Positions 25,430 through 38,273 of a DNA stretch of 44,863 bases are shown here, in pieces. The stretch covers positions 1 through 44,863 of the forward strand of contig JAUCMV010000022.1 of NCBI GenBank assembly GCA_030435675.1. The letters run 5' to 3'. How positions within the stretch are numbered: the first letter of the stretch is position 1; the number at the start of each line of letters is the position of its first letter. Origin of the DNA: Steinernema hermaphroditum (Eukaryota; Nematoda; Chromadorea; Rhabditida; Steinernematidae). The notes below the pieces were generated by a model, which saw only the letters and a program-made list of their open reading frames with translations, was not told the DNA's origin and ran no database searches. The translations under genes were made by a program, and so were the position numbers.

Positions 25430-28199
25430 TTGGAGCAGGAGGGTCAGATGCAGAGCTTTTTGTATGATCAAGGGCCCTTCTGTCTCGAATTGAAAGTTTT
25501 GCAGGAAACTAAGATAGTCCACAGTAATTCCAACGGGAATAGGCGCGTTCGATCAGGCTCGTGCAGTTCTACAAGATCCAATCATAAAAATGCTATGGTA
25601 CTTTGGAGCAGGAGGGTCAGATGCAGAACTCTTTGTATGAACAAGGGCCCTATCTGTCTCGAATTGAAAGTTTTGCAGGAAACTAAGATAGTCCACAGGA
25701 ATCCCAACGGGAATAGGCGCGTTCGATCAGGCTCGTGCAGTTCTACAAGATCCAATCATAAAAATGCTATGGTACTTTGGAGCAGGAGGGTCAGATGCAG
25801 AACTCTTTGTATGAACAAGGCCCTATCTGTCTCGAATTGAAAGTTTTGCAGGAAACTAAGATAGTCCACAGGAAATCCAACGAGAATAGGCGCGTTCGAT
25901 CAGGCTCGTGCAGTTCTACAAGATCCAATCATAAAAATGCTATGGTACTTTGGAGCAGGAGGGTCAGATGCAGAACTCTTGGTATGAACAAGGCCCTATC
26001 TGTCTCGAATTGAAAGTTTTGCAGGAAACTAAGATAGTCCACAGGAATTCCAACGAGAGTAGGCGCGTTCGATCAGGCTCGTGCAGTTCTACAAGATCCA
26101 ATCATAAAAATGCTATGGTACTTTGGAGCAGGAGGGTCAGATGCAGAACTCTTTGTATGAACAAGGCCCTATCTGTCTCGAATTGAAAGTTTTGCAGGAA
26201 ACTAAGATAGTCCACAGGAATTCCAACGGGAATAGGCGCGTTCGATCAGGCTCGTGCAGTTCTACAAGATCCAATCATAAAAATGCTATGGTACTTTGGA
26301 GCAGGAGGGTCAGATGCAGAACTCTTTGTATGAACAAGGCCCTATCTGTCTCGAATTGAAAGTTTTGCAGGAAACTAAGATAGTCCACAGTAATCCCAAC
26401 GGGAATAGGCGCGTTCGATCAGGCTCGTGCAGTTCTACAAGATCCAATCATAAAAATGCTATGGTACTTTGGAGCAGGAGGGTCAGATGCAGAAGCTCTT
26501 GGTATGAACAAGGCCCTATCTGTCTCGAATTGAAAGTTTTGCAGGAAACTAAGATAGTCCACAGTAATCCCAACGGGAATAGGCGCGTTCGATCAGGCTC
26601 GTGCAGTTCTACAAGATCCAATCATAAAAATGCTATGGTACTTTGGAGCAGGAGGGTCAGATGCAGAGCTTTTGGTATGAGCAAGGCCCTGCTGTCTCGA
26701 ATTGAAAGTTTTGCAGGAAACCAAGATAGTCCACAGGAATTCCAACGAGAGTAGGCGCGTTCGATCAGGCTCGTGCAGTTCTACAAGATCCAATCATAAA
26801 AATGCTATGGTACTTTGGAGCAGGAGGGTCAGATGCAGAACTCTTTGTATGAACAAGGCCCTATCTGTCTCGAATTGAAAGTTTTGCAGGAAACTAAGAT
26901 AGTCCACAGGAATCCCAACGGGAGTAGGCGCGTTCGATCAGGCTCGTGCAGTTCTACAAGATCCAATCATAAAAATGCTATGGTACTTTGGAGCAGGAGG
27001 GTCAGATGCAGAACTCTTTGTATGAACAAGGCCCTATCTGTCTCGAATTGAAAGTTTTGCAGGAAACTAAGATAGTCCACAGGAAATCCAACGAGAGTAG
27101 GCGCGTTCGATCAGGCTCGTGCAGTTCTACAAGATCCAATCATAAAAATGCTATGGTACTTTGGAGCAGGAGGGTCAGATGCAGAGCTCTTTGTATGAAC
27201 AAGGCCCTATCTGTCTCGAATTGAAAGTTTTGCAGGAAACTAAGATAGTCCACAGTAATCCCAACGGGAGTAGGCGCGTTCGATCAGGCTCGTGCAGTTC
27301 TACAAGATCCAATCATAAAAATGCTATGGTACTTTGGAGCAGGAGGGTCAGATGCAGAGCTCTTTGTATGAACAAGGCCCTGCTGTCTCGAATTGAAAGT
27401 TTTGCAGGAAACTAAGATAGTCCACAGGAAATCCAACGGGAATAGGCGCGTTCGATCAGGCTCGTGCAGTTCTACAAGATCCAATCATAAAAATGCTATG
27501 GTACTTTGGAGCAGGAGGGTCAGATGCAGAACTCTTTGTATGAACAAGGCCCTATCTGTCTCGAATTGAAAGTTTTGCAGGAAACTAAGATAGTCCACAG
27601 TAATCCCAACGGGAATAGGCGCGTTCGATCAGGCTCGTGCAGTTCTACAAGATCCAATCATAAAAATGCTATGGTACTTTGGAGCAGGAGGGTCAGATGC
27701 AGAGCTCTTGGTATGAGCAAGGGCCCTGCTGTCTCGAATTGAAAGTTTTGCAGGAAACTAAGATAGTCCACAGGAATCCCAACGGGAATAGGCGCGTTCG
27801 ATCAGGCTCGTGCAGTTCTACAAGATGCAATCATAAAAATGCTATGGTACTTTGGAGCAGGAGGGTCAGATGCAGAGCTCTTTGTATGAGCAAGGCCCTA
27901 TCTGTCTCGAATTGAAAGTTTTGCAGGAAACTAAGATAGTCCACAGTAATCCCAACGGGAATAGGCGCGTTCGATCAGGCTCGTGCAGTTCTACAAGATC
28001 CAATCATAAAAATGCTATGGTACTTTGGAGCAGGAGGGTCAGATGCAGAGCTCTTTGTATGAGCAAGGGCCCTAGCTGTCTCGAATTGAAAGTTTTGCAG
28101 GAAACTAAGATAGTCCACAGTAAATCCAACGAGAGTAGGCGCGTTCGATCAGGCTCGTGCAGTTCTACAAGATCCAATCATAAAAATGCTATGGTACTT
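25430..28199. repeat. Homogeneous A-rich block
   Basis: Sixteen monomers, mostly class A, with tails ggaattccaac, ggaatccc, gtaatccc and ggaaatccaacgagag. A few copies carry the B-like agctcttgg or agctctttg in V1. A shortened aaggccctgctg appears at about 26685 and 27375. The pattern is ordinary array with no gene. Substitutions start to rise toward the right end, for example gatgcaatcat near 27827. Confidence 0.85.
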
Positions 28200-29052
28200 T
28201 GGAGCAGGAGGGTCAGATGCAGAACTCTTTGTGCGAACAAGGCCCTATCTGTCTCGAATTGAAAGTTTTGCAGGAAACTAAGATAGTCCACAGTAATCCC
28301 AACGAGAGTAGGCGCGTTCGATCAGGCTCGTGCAGTTCTACAAGATCCAGTCATAAAAATGCTATGGTACTTTGGAGCAGGAGGGTCAGATGCAGAACTC
28401 CTTGTATGAACAAGGCCCTATCTGTCTCGAATTGAAAGTTTTGCAGGAAACTAAGATAGTCCACAGGTAATCCCAACGGGAATAGGCGCGTTCGATCAGG
28501 CTCGTGCAGTTCTACAAGATGCAGTCATAAAAATGCTATGGTACTTCGGAGCAGGAGGGTCAGATGCAGAACTCTTGCGTATGAGCAAGGGCCCTGCTGT
28601 CTCGAATTGAAAGTTTTGCAGGAAACTAAGATAGTCCACAGGAAATCCAACGAGAGTAGGCGCGTTCGATCAGGCTCGTGCAGTTCTACAAGATCCACTC
28701 ATAAAAATGCTATGGTACTTTGGAGCAGGAGGGTCAGATGCAGAGCTCTTGGTGTGAGCAAGGGCCCTGCTGTCTCGAGTTGAAAGTTTTGCAGGAAACT
28801 AAGATAGTCCACAGGAAATCCAACGAGAGTAGGCGCGTTCGATCAGGCTCGTGCAGTTCTACAAGATCCAATCATAAAAATGATATGGTACTTTGGAGCA
28901 GGAGGGTCAGATGCAGAGCTTTTGGCATGAGCAAGGTCCTTGCTGTCTCGAATTGAAAGTTTTGCAGGAAACTGAGATAGTCCACAGGAATCCTAACGGG
29001 AATAGGCGCGTTCGATCAGGCTCGTGAAGTTCTACAAGATCCAATCATAAAA

Positions 29053-29239
29053 GGGGGGGGGGCCTTGGAGCGGGAGGGGTCAGATGCATAACTCTTTGTA
29101 TGAACAAGGCCCTAACTTGTCTCGAATTGAAAGTCTTGCGTGAAACTAAGATAGTCCACAGGAAATCCAACAAGAGTAGGCGCGTTCGATCAGGCTCTGG
29201 CAGTTCTACAAGATCCAATCATAAAAATGCTATGGTACT
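29053..29239. repeat. Class G monomer 1 with G10 run
   Basis: A run of ten G (29053-29062) replaces most of atgctatggtac upstream of ttggagcgggaggggtcag. It is followed by cataactctttg, cctaacttg, aagtcttgcg and the tail ggaaatccaacaagag. The preceding monomer is B-like, with actgagatag and ggaatcctaacggg. Confidence 0.82.
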
Positions 29240-29745
29240 TTGGAGCAGGAGGGTCAGATGCATAACTCTTTGTATGAACAAGGCCCTATCTGTCTCGAAT
29301 TGAAAGTTTTGCAGGAAACCAAGATAGTCCACAGTAATCCCAACGGGAATAGGGGCGTTCGATCAGGCTCGTGCAGTTCTACAAGATCCAATCATAAAAA
29401 TGCTATGGTACTTTGGAGCAGGAGGGTCAGATGCATAACTTTTTGTATGAACAAGGCCCTATCTGTCTCGAATTGAAAGTTTTGCAGGAAACTAAGATAG
29501 TCCACAGTAATCCCAACGGGAATAGGCGCGTTCGATCAGGCTCGAGCAGTTCTACAAGATCCAATCATAAAAATGCTATGGTACATTGGAGCAGGAGGGT
29601 CAGATGCAGAACTTTTGGTATGAACAAGGCCCTATCTGTCTCGAATTGAAAGTTTTGTAGGAAATCAAGATAGTCCACAGGAAATTCAACAAGAGTAGTG
29701 GCGTTCGATCAGGCTCGCGCAGTTTTACAAGATCCAATCATAAAA

Positions 29746-29934
29746 GGGGGGGGGCTCTTTGGAGCGGGAGGGGTCAGATGCATAACTCTTTGTATGAACA
29801 AGGCCCTAACTGTCTCGAATTGAAAGTCTTGCAGGAAACTAAGATAGTCCACAGGAAATCCAACAAAGAGTAGGCGCGTTCGATCAGGCTCGTGCAGTTC
29901 TTACAAGATCCAATCATAAAAATGCTATGGTACT
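29746..29934. repeat. Class G monomer 2 with G9 run
   Basis: Nine G (29746-29754) are followed by ctctttggagcgggagggg, cataac, cctaactg, aagtcttgcagg and aacaaagag. The preceding monomer is class A-like, with ttttgtaggaaatcaag and a cgcgcagttttac block. Confidence 0.82.
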
Positions 29935-31143
29935 TTGGAGCAGGAGGGTCAGATGCATAACTCTTTGTATGATCAAGGCCCCATCTGTCTCGAATTGAAA
30001 GTTTTGCAGGAAACTAAGATAGTCCACAGGTAATCCTAACGGGAATAGGCGCGTTCGGATCAGGCTCGTGCAGTTCTACAAGATCCAATCATAAAAATGT
30101 TATGGTACTTTGGAGCAGGAGGGTCAGATGGATAACTTTTGGCATGAACAAGGGCCCATCTGTCTCGAATTGAAAGTTTTGCAGGAAACTTAAGATAGTC
30201 CACAGTAATCCCAACGAGAATAGGCGCGTTCGATCAGGCTCGTGCAGTTCTACAAGATCCAATCATAAAAATGCTATGGTACTTTGGAGCAGGAGGGTCA
30301 GATGCAGAACTCTTGTGCTGAACAAGGCCCATTCGGTCTCGAATTGAAAGTTTTGCAGGAAACTAAGATAGTCCACAGTAAATGCCAACGAGAGTAGGGG
30401 CGTTCGATCAGGCTCGAGCAGTTCTACAAGATTCAATCATAAAAATGCTATGGTACTTTTGGAGCAGGAGGGTCAGATGCAGAACTTTTAGAAAGAACAA
30501 GGCCCTATCTGTCTCGAATTGAAAGTTTTGCAGGAAACTAAGATAGTCCACAGTAAATCCAACGAGAGTAGGCGCGTTCGATCAGGCTCGTGCAGTTCTA
30601 CAAGATCCAATCATAAAAATGCTAGCGGTACTTTGGAGCAGGAGGGTCAGGATGCAGAACTCTCAGTCCGAACAAGGCCCTATCTGTCTCGAATTGAAAG
30701 TTTTGCAGGAAACTAAGATAGTCCACAGTAAATCCAACGAGAGTAGGCGCGTTTGATCAGGCTCGTGCAATTTACAAGATCCAATCATAAAATGGCGGGG
30801 GTACTTTGGTGGAGGAGGGTCAGATGCAGAGCTTTTGGCATGAGCAAGGGCCCTGTTTGTCTCGAATTGAAAGTTTTGCAGGAAACTGAGATATCCACAG
30901 GAAATCCCAACGGGAATAGGCGCGTTCGATCAGGCTCGTGCAGTTCTACAAGATCCAATCATAAAAATGATAAGGAAAATTTTGAGCAGGAGGGCCAGAT
31001 GCAGAGCTTTTGAAGGAGCAGGGCCCTGCTGTCTCGCTGAATTGAAAGTTTTGCAGAAAACGCAGATAGTCCACAGGAATCCCAACGGGAATAGGCGCGT
31101 TCCGATCAGGCTCCAGCAGTTTCACAAGATCCAATCATAAAAA

Positions 31144-31329
31144 GGGGGGGGCTCTTTGGAGCGGGAGGGGTCAGATGCATAACTCTTTGTATGAACAAGG
31201 TCCTAACTGTCTCGAATTGAAAGTCTTGCAGGAAACTAAGATAGTCCACAGGAAATCTAACAAGAGTAGGCGCGTTCGATCAGGTCGAGCAGTTCTACAA
31301 GATCCAATCATAAAAATGTTAGCGGTACT
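31144..31329. repeat. Class G monomer 3 with G8 run
   Basis: Eight G (31144-31151) are followed by ctctttggagcgggagggg, cataac, ggtcctaactg, aagtcttgcagg and the tail ggaaatctaacaagag. The preceding monomer is B-like, with gagcagggccctgctg and acgcagatag. Confidence 0.82.
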
Positions 31330-32193
31330 TTGGAGCAGGAGGGTCAGATGCATAACTCGTTGTATGAACAAGGCCCTATCTGTCTCGAATTGAAAGCCTT
31401 GCAGGAAACTAAGATAGTCCACTGCAATCCCAACGGGAATAGGCGCGTTCGATCAGGCTCTGGCAGTTCTACAAGATCCAATCATAAAAATGCCATGGTA
31501 CTTTGGAGCAGGAGTGGTCAGATGCAGAACTTTGGGCATGAACAAGGGCCCTATCTGTCTCGAATTGAAAGTTTTGCAGGAAACTAAGATAGTCCACAGT
31601 AATCCCAACGGGAATAGGCGCGTTCGATCAGGCTCGTGCAGTTCTACAAGATCCAATCATAAAAATGCTATGGTACTTTGGAGCAGGAGGGTCTGATGCA
31701 GAACTCTTTGTATGAACAAGGCCCTATCTGTCTCGAATTGAAAGTTTTGCAGGAAACTAAGATAGTCCACAGTAATCCCAACGGGAATAGGCATGTTCAA
31801 TCAGGCTCGTGCGGTTCTACAAGATCCAATCATAAAAATGTTATGGTACTTTGGAGCAGGAGGGTCAGATGCAGAACTCTTTGTATGAACAAGCGCCCTA
31901 ACTGTCTCGAATTGAAAGTTTTGCAGGAAACTAAGATAGTCCACAAGGAAATCCAAGCAAGAGTAGGCGCGTTCGATCAGGTTTTCCGTGCAGTTCTACA
32001 AGATCCAATCATAAAAATGATATGGTACTTTGGAGCAGGAGGGTCAGATGCAGAGCTTTTGGTAAGCGAGCAAGGGCCCCGCTGTCTCGAATTGAAAGTT
32101 TTGCAGGAAATCGAGATAGTCCACAGGAAATCCTAACGGGAATAGGCGCGTTCGATCAGGCTCGTGCAGTTCTACAAGATCCAATCATAAAAA

Positions 32194-32377
32194 GGGGCTT
32201 TTTTGGAGCGGGAGGGGCCGATGCATAACTCTTTGTATGAACAAGGCCCGATACTGTCTCGAATTGAAAGTCTTGCAGGAAACTAAGATAGTCCACAGGA
32301 AATCCAACAAGAGTAGGGGCGTTCGACTGTGGCTCGTGCAGTTCTACAAGATCCAATCATAAAAATGCTATGGTACT
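32194..32377. repeat. Class G monomer 4 with short G4 run
   Basis: The G run is only four (32194-32197) and is followed by cttttttggagcgggagggg, cataac, cccgatactg, aagtcttgcagg and aacaagag. The preceding monomer is B-like with aatcgagatag and ggaaatcctaacggg. Canonical sequence resumes within its last 40 bases. Confidence 0.82.
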
Positions 32378-35300
32378 TTGGAGCAGGAGGGTCAGATGCA
32401 GAACTCTTTGTATGAACAAGGCCCTATCTGTCTCGAATTGAAAGTTTTGCAGGAAACTAAGATAGTCCACAGGAAATCCCAACGGGAATAGGCGCGTTCG
32501 ATCAGGCTCGTGCAGTTCTACAAGATCCAATCATAAAAATGCTATGGTACTTTGGAGCAGGAGGGTCAGATGCAGAACTCTTTGTATGAACAAGGCCCTA
32601 ACTGTCTCGAATTGAAAGTTTTGCAGGAAACTAAGATAGTCCACAGTAATCCCAACGGGAATAGGCGCGTTCGATCAGGCTCGTGCAGTTCTACAAGATC
32701 CAATCATAAAAATGCTATGGTACTTTGGAGCAGGAGGGTCAGATGCAGAAGCTTTTTGTATGAACAAGGCCCTGCTGTCTCGAATTGAAAGTTTTGCAGG
32801 AAACTAAGATAGTCCACAGGAAATCCAACGGGAGTAGGCGCGTTCGATCAGGCTCGTGCAGTTCTACAAGATCCAATCATAAAAATGCTATGGTACTTTG
32901 GAGCAGGAGGGTCAGATGCAGAACTCTTTGTATGAACAAGGCCCTGCTGTCTCGAATTGAAAGTTTTGCAGGAAACTAAGATAGTCCACAGTAATCCCAA
33001 CGGGAATAGGCGCGTTCGATCAGGCTCGTGCAGTTCTACAAGATCCAATCATAAAAATGCTATGGTACTTTGGAGCAGGAGGGTCAGATGCAGAACTCTT
33101 TGTATGAACAAGGCCCTATCTGTCTCGAATTGAAAGTTTTGCAGGAAACTAAGATAGTCCACAGTAATCCCAACGGGAATAGGCGCGTTCGATCAGGCTC
33201 GTGCAGTTCTACAAGATCCAATCATAAAAATGCTATGGTACTTTGGAGCAGGAGGGTCAGATGCATAACTCTTTGTATGAACAAGGCCCTAACTGTCTCG
33301 AATTGAAAGTTTTGCAGGAAACTAAGATAGTCCACAGTAATCCCAACGGGAATAGGCGCGTTCGATCAGGCTCGTGCAGTTCTACAAGATCCAATCATAA
33401 AAATGCTATGGTACTTTGGAGCAGGAGGGTCAGATGCAGAGCTTTTGGTATGAGCAAGGGCCCTGCTGTCTCGAATTGAAAGTTTTGCAGGAAACTAAGA
33501 TAGTCCACAGGAAATCCAACGAGAGTAGGCGCGTTCGATCAGGCTCGTGCAGTTCTACAAGATCCAATCATAAAAATGCTATGGTACTTTGGAGCAGGAG
33601 GGTCAGATGCAGAACTCTTTGTATGAACAAGGCCCTATCTGTCTCGAATTGAAAGTTTTGCAGGAAACTAAGATAGTCCACAGTAATCCCAACGGGAATA
33701 GGCGCGTTCGATCAGGCTCGTGCAGTTCTACAAGATCCAATCATAAAAATGCTATGGTACTTTGGAGCAGGAGGGTCAGATGCAGAACTCTTTGTATGAA
33801 CAAGGCCCTATCTGTCTCGAATTGAAAGTTTTGCAGGAAACTAAGATAGTCCACAGGAAATCCAACGAGAGTAGGCGCGTTCGATCAGGCTCGTGCAGTT
33901 CTACAAGATCCAATCATAAAAATGCTATGGTACTTTGGAGCAGGAGGGTCAGATGCAGAACTCTTTGTATGAACAAGGCCCTGCTGTCTCGAATTGAAAG
34001 TTTTGCAGGAAACTAAGATAGTCCACAGTAATCCCAACGGGAATAGGCGCGTTCGATCAGGCTCGTGCAGTTCTACAAGATCCAATCATAAAAATGCTAT
34101 GGTACTTTGGAGCAGGAGGGTCAGATGCAGAACTCTTTGTATGAACAAGGCCCTATCTGTCTCGAATTGAAAGTTTTGCAGGAAACTAAGATAGTCCACA
34201 GGAAATCCCAACGGGAATAGGCGCGTTCGATCAGGCTCGTGCAGTTCTACAAGATCCAATCATAAAAATGCTATGGTACTTTGGAGCAGGAGGGTCAGAT
34301 GCAGAACTCTTTGTATGAACAAGGCCCTAACTGTCTCGAATTGAAAGTTTTGCAGGAAACTAAGATAGTCCACAGTAATCCCAACGGGAATAGGCGCGTT
34401 CGATCAGGCTCGTGCAGTTCTACAAGATCCAATCATAAAAATGCTATGGTACTTTGGAGCAGGAGGGTCAGATGCAGAGCTTTTGGTATGAGCAAGGGCC
34501 CTGCTGTCTCGAATTGAAAGTTTTGCAGGAAACTAAGATAGTCCACAGGAAATCCAACGAGAGTAGGCGCGTTCGATCAGGCTCGTGCAGTTCTACAAGA
34601 TCCAATCATAAAAATGCTATGGTACTTTGGAGCAGGAGGGTCAGATGCAGAACTCTTTGTATGAACAAGGCCCTATCTGTCTCGAATTGAAAGTTTTGCA
34701 GGAAACTAAGATAGTCCACAGTAATCCCAACGGGAATAGGCGCGTTCGATCAGGCTCGTGCAGTTCTACAAGATCCAATCATAAAAATGCTATGGTACTT
34801 TGGAGCAGGAGGGTCAGATGCAGAGCTTTTGGTATGAGCAAGGGCCCTGCTGTCTCGAATTGAAAGTTTTGCAGGAAACTAAGATAGTCCACAGGAAATC
34901 CAACGAGAGTAGGCGCGTTCGATCAGGCTCGTGCAGTTCTACAAGATCCAATCATAAAAATGCTATGGTACTTTGGAGCAGGAGGGTCAGATGCAGAACT
35001 CTTTGTATGAACAAGGCCCTAACTGTCTCGAATTGAAAGTTTTGCAGGAAACTAAGATAGTCCACAGTAATCCCAACGGGAATAGGCGCGTTCGATCAGG
35101 CTCGTGCAGTTCTACAAGATCCAATCATAAAAATGCTATGGTACTTTGGAGCAGGAGGGTCAGATGCAGAGCTTTTGTATGAACAAGGCCCTATCTGTCT
35201 CGAATTGAAAGTTTTGCAGGAAACTAAGATAGTCCACAGAAATCCAACGAGAATAGGCGCGTTCGATCAGGCTCGTGCAGTTCTACAAGATCCAATCATA

Positions 35301-35657
35301 AAAATTGGACTTTGGAGCAGGAGGGTCAGATGCAGAACTCTTTGTATGAACAAGGCCCTAACTGTCTCGAATTGAAAGTTTTGCAGGAAACTAAGATAGT
35401 CCACAGTAATCCCAACGGGAATAGGCGCGTTCGATCAGGCTCGTGCAGTTCTACAAGATCCAATCATAAAAATGCTATGGTACTTTGGAGCAGGAGGGTC
35501 AGATGCAGAACTCTTTGTATGAACAAGGCCCTATCTGTCTCGAATTGAAAGTTTTGCAGGAAACTAAGATAGTCCACAGAAATCCCAACGGGAATAGGCG
35601 CGTTCGATCAGGCTCGTGCAGTTCTACAAGATCCAATCATAAAAATGCTATGGTACT
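32378..35657. repeat. Second homogeneous block with class N monomers
   Basis: Class N monomers start at 32552, 33243, 34281, 34973 and 35312. The intervals are 691, 1038, 692 and 339 bp, that is 4, 6, 4 and about 2 monomers. N, B and A monomers alternate, with B tails ggaaatccaacgagag and N tails gtaatcccaacggg, as in 1616-8888, but the order is looser and N is not always preceded by B. The junction before 35312 is shortened to aaaaattggactttggagc. Confidence 0.8.
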
Positions 35658-36091
35658 TTGGAGCAGGAGGGTCAGATGCAGAACTCTTTGTATGAGCAAG
35701 GGCCCTGCTGTCTCGAATTGAAAGTTTTGCAGGAAACTAAGATAGTCCACAGGAAATCCAACGAGAGTAGGCGCGTTCGATCAGGCTCGTGCAGTTCTAC
35801 AAGATCCAATCATAAAAATGCTATGGTACTTTGGAGCAGGAGGGTCAGATGCAGAACTCTTTGTATGAACAAGGCCCTGCTGTCTCGAATTGAAAGTTTT
35901 GCAGGAAACTAAGATAGTCCACAGGAATCCCAACGGGAATAGGCGCGTTCGATCAGGCTCGTGCAGTTCTACAAGATCCAATCATAAAAATGCTATGGTA
36001 CTTTGGAGCAGGAGGGTCAGATGCAGAACTCTTTGTATGAACAAGGGGCCCTATCTGTCTCGAATTGAAAGTTTTGCAGGAAACTAAGATA
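35658..36091. repeat. Ordinary monomers between domains
   Basis: Two and a half monomers of A or A/B mosaic type, with tails ggaaatccaacgagag and ggaatccc. The last has aaggggccctatctg with one more G than usual. Nothing else is present. Confidence 0.8.
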
Positions 36092-38210
36092 GTTCATTGG
36101 TAATCCCAACGGGAATAGGCGCGTTCGATCAGGCTCGTGCAGTTCTACAAGATCCAATCATAAAAATGCTATGGTACTTTGGAGCAGGAGGGTCAGATGC
36201 AGAACTCTTTGTATGAACAAGGCCCTATCTGTCTCGAATTGAAAGTTTTGCAGGAAACTAAGATAGTCCACAGTAATCCCACGGGAATAGGCGCGTTCGA
36301 TCAGGCTCGTGCAGTTCTACAAGATCCAATCATAAAAATGCTATGGTACTTTGGAGCAGGAGGGTCAGATGCAGAACTCTCTTTTGTATGAACAAGGCCC
36401 TATCTGTCTCGAATTGAAAGTTTTGCAGGAAACTAAGATAGTCCACAGTAATCCCAACGGGAATAGGCGCGTTCGATCAGGCTCGTGCAGTTCTACAAGA
36501 TCCAATCATAAAAATGCTATGGTACTTTGGAGCAGGAGGGTCAGATGCAGAACTTTTTGTATGAACAAGGCCTCTATCTGTCTCGAATTGAAAGTTTCTG
36601 CAGGAAACTAAGATAGTCCACAGTAATCCCAACGGGAATAGGCGCGTTCGATCAGGCTCGTGCAGTTCTACAAGATCCAATCATAAAAATGATATGGTAC
36701 TTTGGAGCAGGAGGGTCAGACGCAGAGCTTTTTGGTATGAGCAAGGGCCCTGTTGTCTCGAATTGAAAGTTTTGCAGGAAACTAAGATAGTCCACAGTAA
36801 TCCCAACGGGAATAGGCGCGTTCGATCAGGCTCGTGCAGTTCTATAAGATCCAATCATAAAAAATGATATGGTACTTTGGAGCAGGAGGGTCAGATGCAG
36901 AGCTTTTGGTATGAGCAAGGGCCCTGAAGGTCTCAAATTGAAAGTTTTGCAGGAAACCAAGATAGCCTCACAGGTAATCCCAACGGGAATAGGCGCGTTC
37001 GATCAGGCTCGTGCAGTTCTATAAGATCCAATCATAAAAATGATATGGTACTTTGGAGCAGGAGGGCTGGATGCAGAGCTTTTTGCAAGGAGTGCGGGCC
37101 CTGCTGTCTCGAATTGAAAGTTTTGCAGGAAATCCAAGATAGTCCACAGTAATCCTAACGGGAATAGGCGCGTTCGATCAGGCTCGTGCAGTTCTATAAG
37201 ATCCAATCATAAAAAATGATATGGTACTTTGGAGCAGGAGGGGTCAGATGCAGAACTCTTTGTATGAACAAGGCCCTATCTGTCTCGAATTGAAAGTTTT
37301 GCAGGAAACTAAGATAGTCCACAGTAATCCCACGGGAATAGGCGCGTTCGATCAGGCTCGTGCAGTTCTACAAGATCCAATCATAAAAATGCTATGGTAC
37401 TTTGGAGCAGGAGGGTCAGATGCAGAACTCTTTGTATGAACAAGGCCCTATCTGTCTCGAATTGAAAGTTTTGCAGGAAACTAAGATAGTCCACAGTAAT
37501 CCCAACGGGAATAGGCGCGTTCGATCAGGCTCGTGCAGTAGATCAAGATGGAATCATAAAAATGATATGGTACTTTGGAGCAGGAGGGTCAGATGCAGAG
37601 CTTTTGGTATGAGCAAGGGCCCTTGCTGTCTCGAATTGAAAGTTTTGCAGGAAACTAAGATAGTCCACAGTAATCCCAACGGGAATAGGCGCGTTCGATC
37701 AGGCTCGTGCAGTTCTACAAGATCCAATCATAAAAATGCTATGGTACTTTGGAGCAGGAGGGTCAGATGCAGAACTCTTTGTATGAACAAGGCCCTATCT
37801 GTCTCGAATTGAAAGTTTTGCAGGAAACTAAGATAGTCCACAGTAATCCCAACGGGAATAGGCGCGTTCGATCAGGCTCGTGCAGTTCTACAAGATCCAA
37901 TCATAAAAATGCTATGGTACTTTGGAGCAGGAGGGTCAGATGCAGGAACTCTTTGTATGAACAAGGCCCTATCTGTCTCGAATTGAAAGTTTTGCAGAAA
38001 ACTAAGATAGCCCACAGTAATCCCAACGGGAATAGGGGCGTTCGATCAGGCTCGTGCAGTTCTATAAGTGATCCAATCATAAAAATGATATGGTACTTTG
38101 GAGCAGGAGGGTCAGATGCAGAGCTTTTGGTATGAGCAAGGGCCCTGCTGTCTCGAATTGAAAGTTTTGCAGGAAACTAAGATAGTCCACAGTAATCCCA
38201 ACGGGAATAT

Positions 38211-38273
<63 letters not shown>

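Larger units (their letters stand above)
28200..32377. repeat. Diverged satellite zone
   Basis: Monomers stay in register at about 173 bp but carry many private changes: gtgcgaac, ctccttg, tacttcgg, ctcgagttg, ttttgtaggaaatcaag, cgagcag, ctctggcag, gcatgttcaatc, aggttttccgtgcag, gactgtggctcg and others. Divergence rises gradually from about 28.2 kb and stops sharply near 32.34 kb, where canonical monomers resume. Four class-G monomers lie here. Such zones are usually older or poorly homogenised satellite. No inserted gene or element is visible. Confidence 0.85.
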
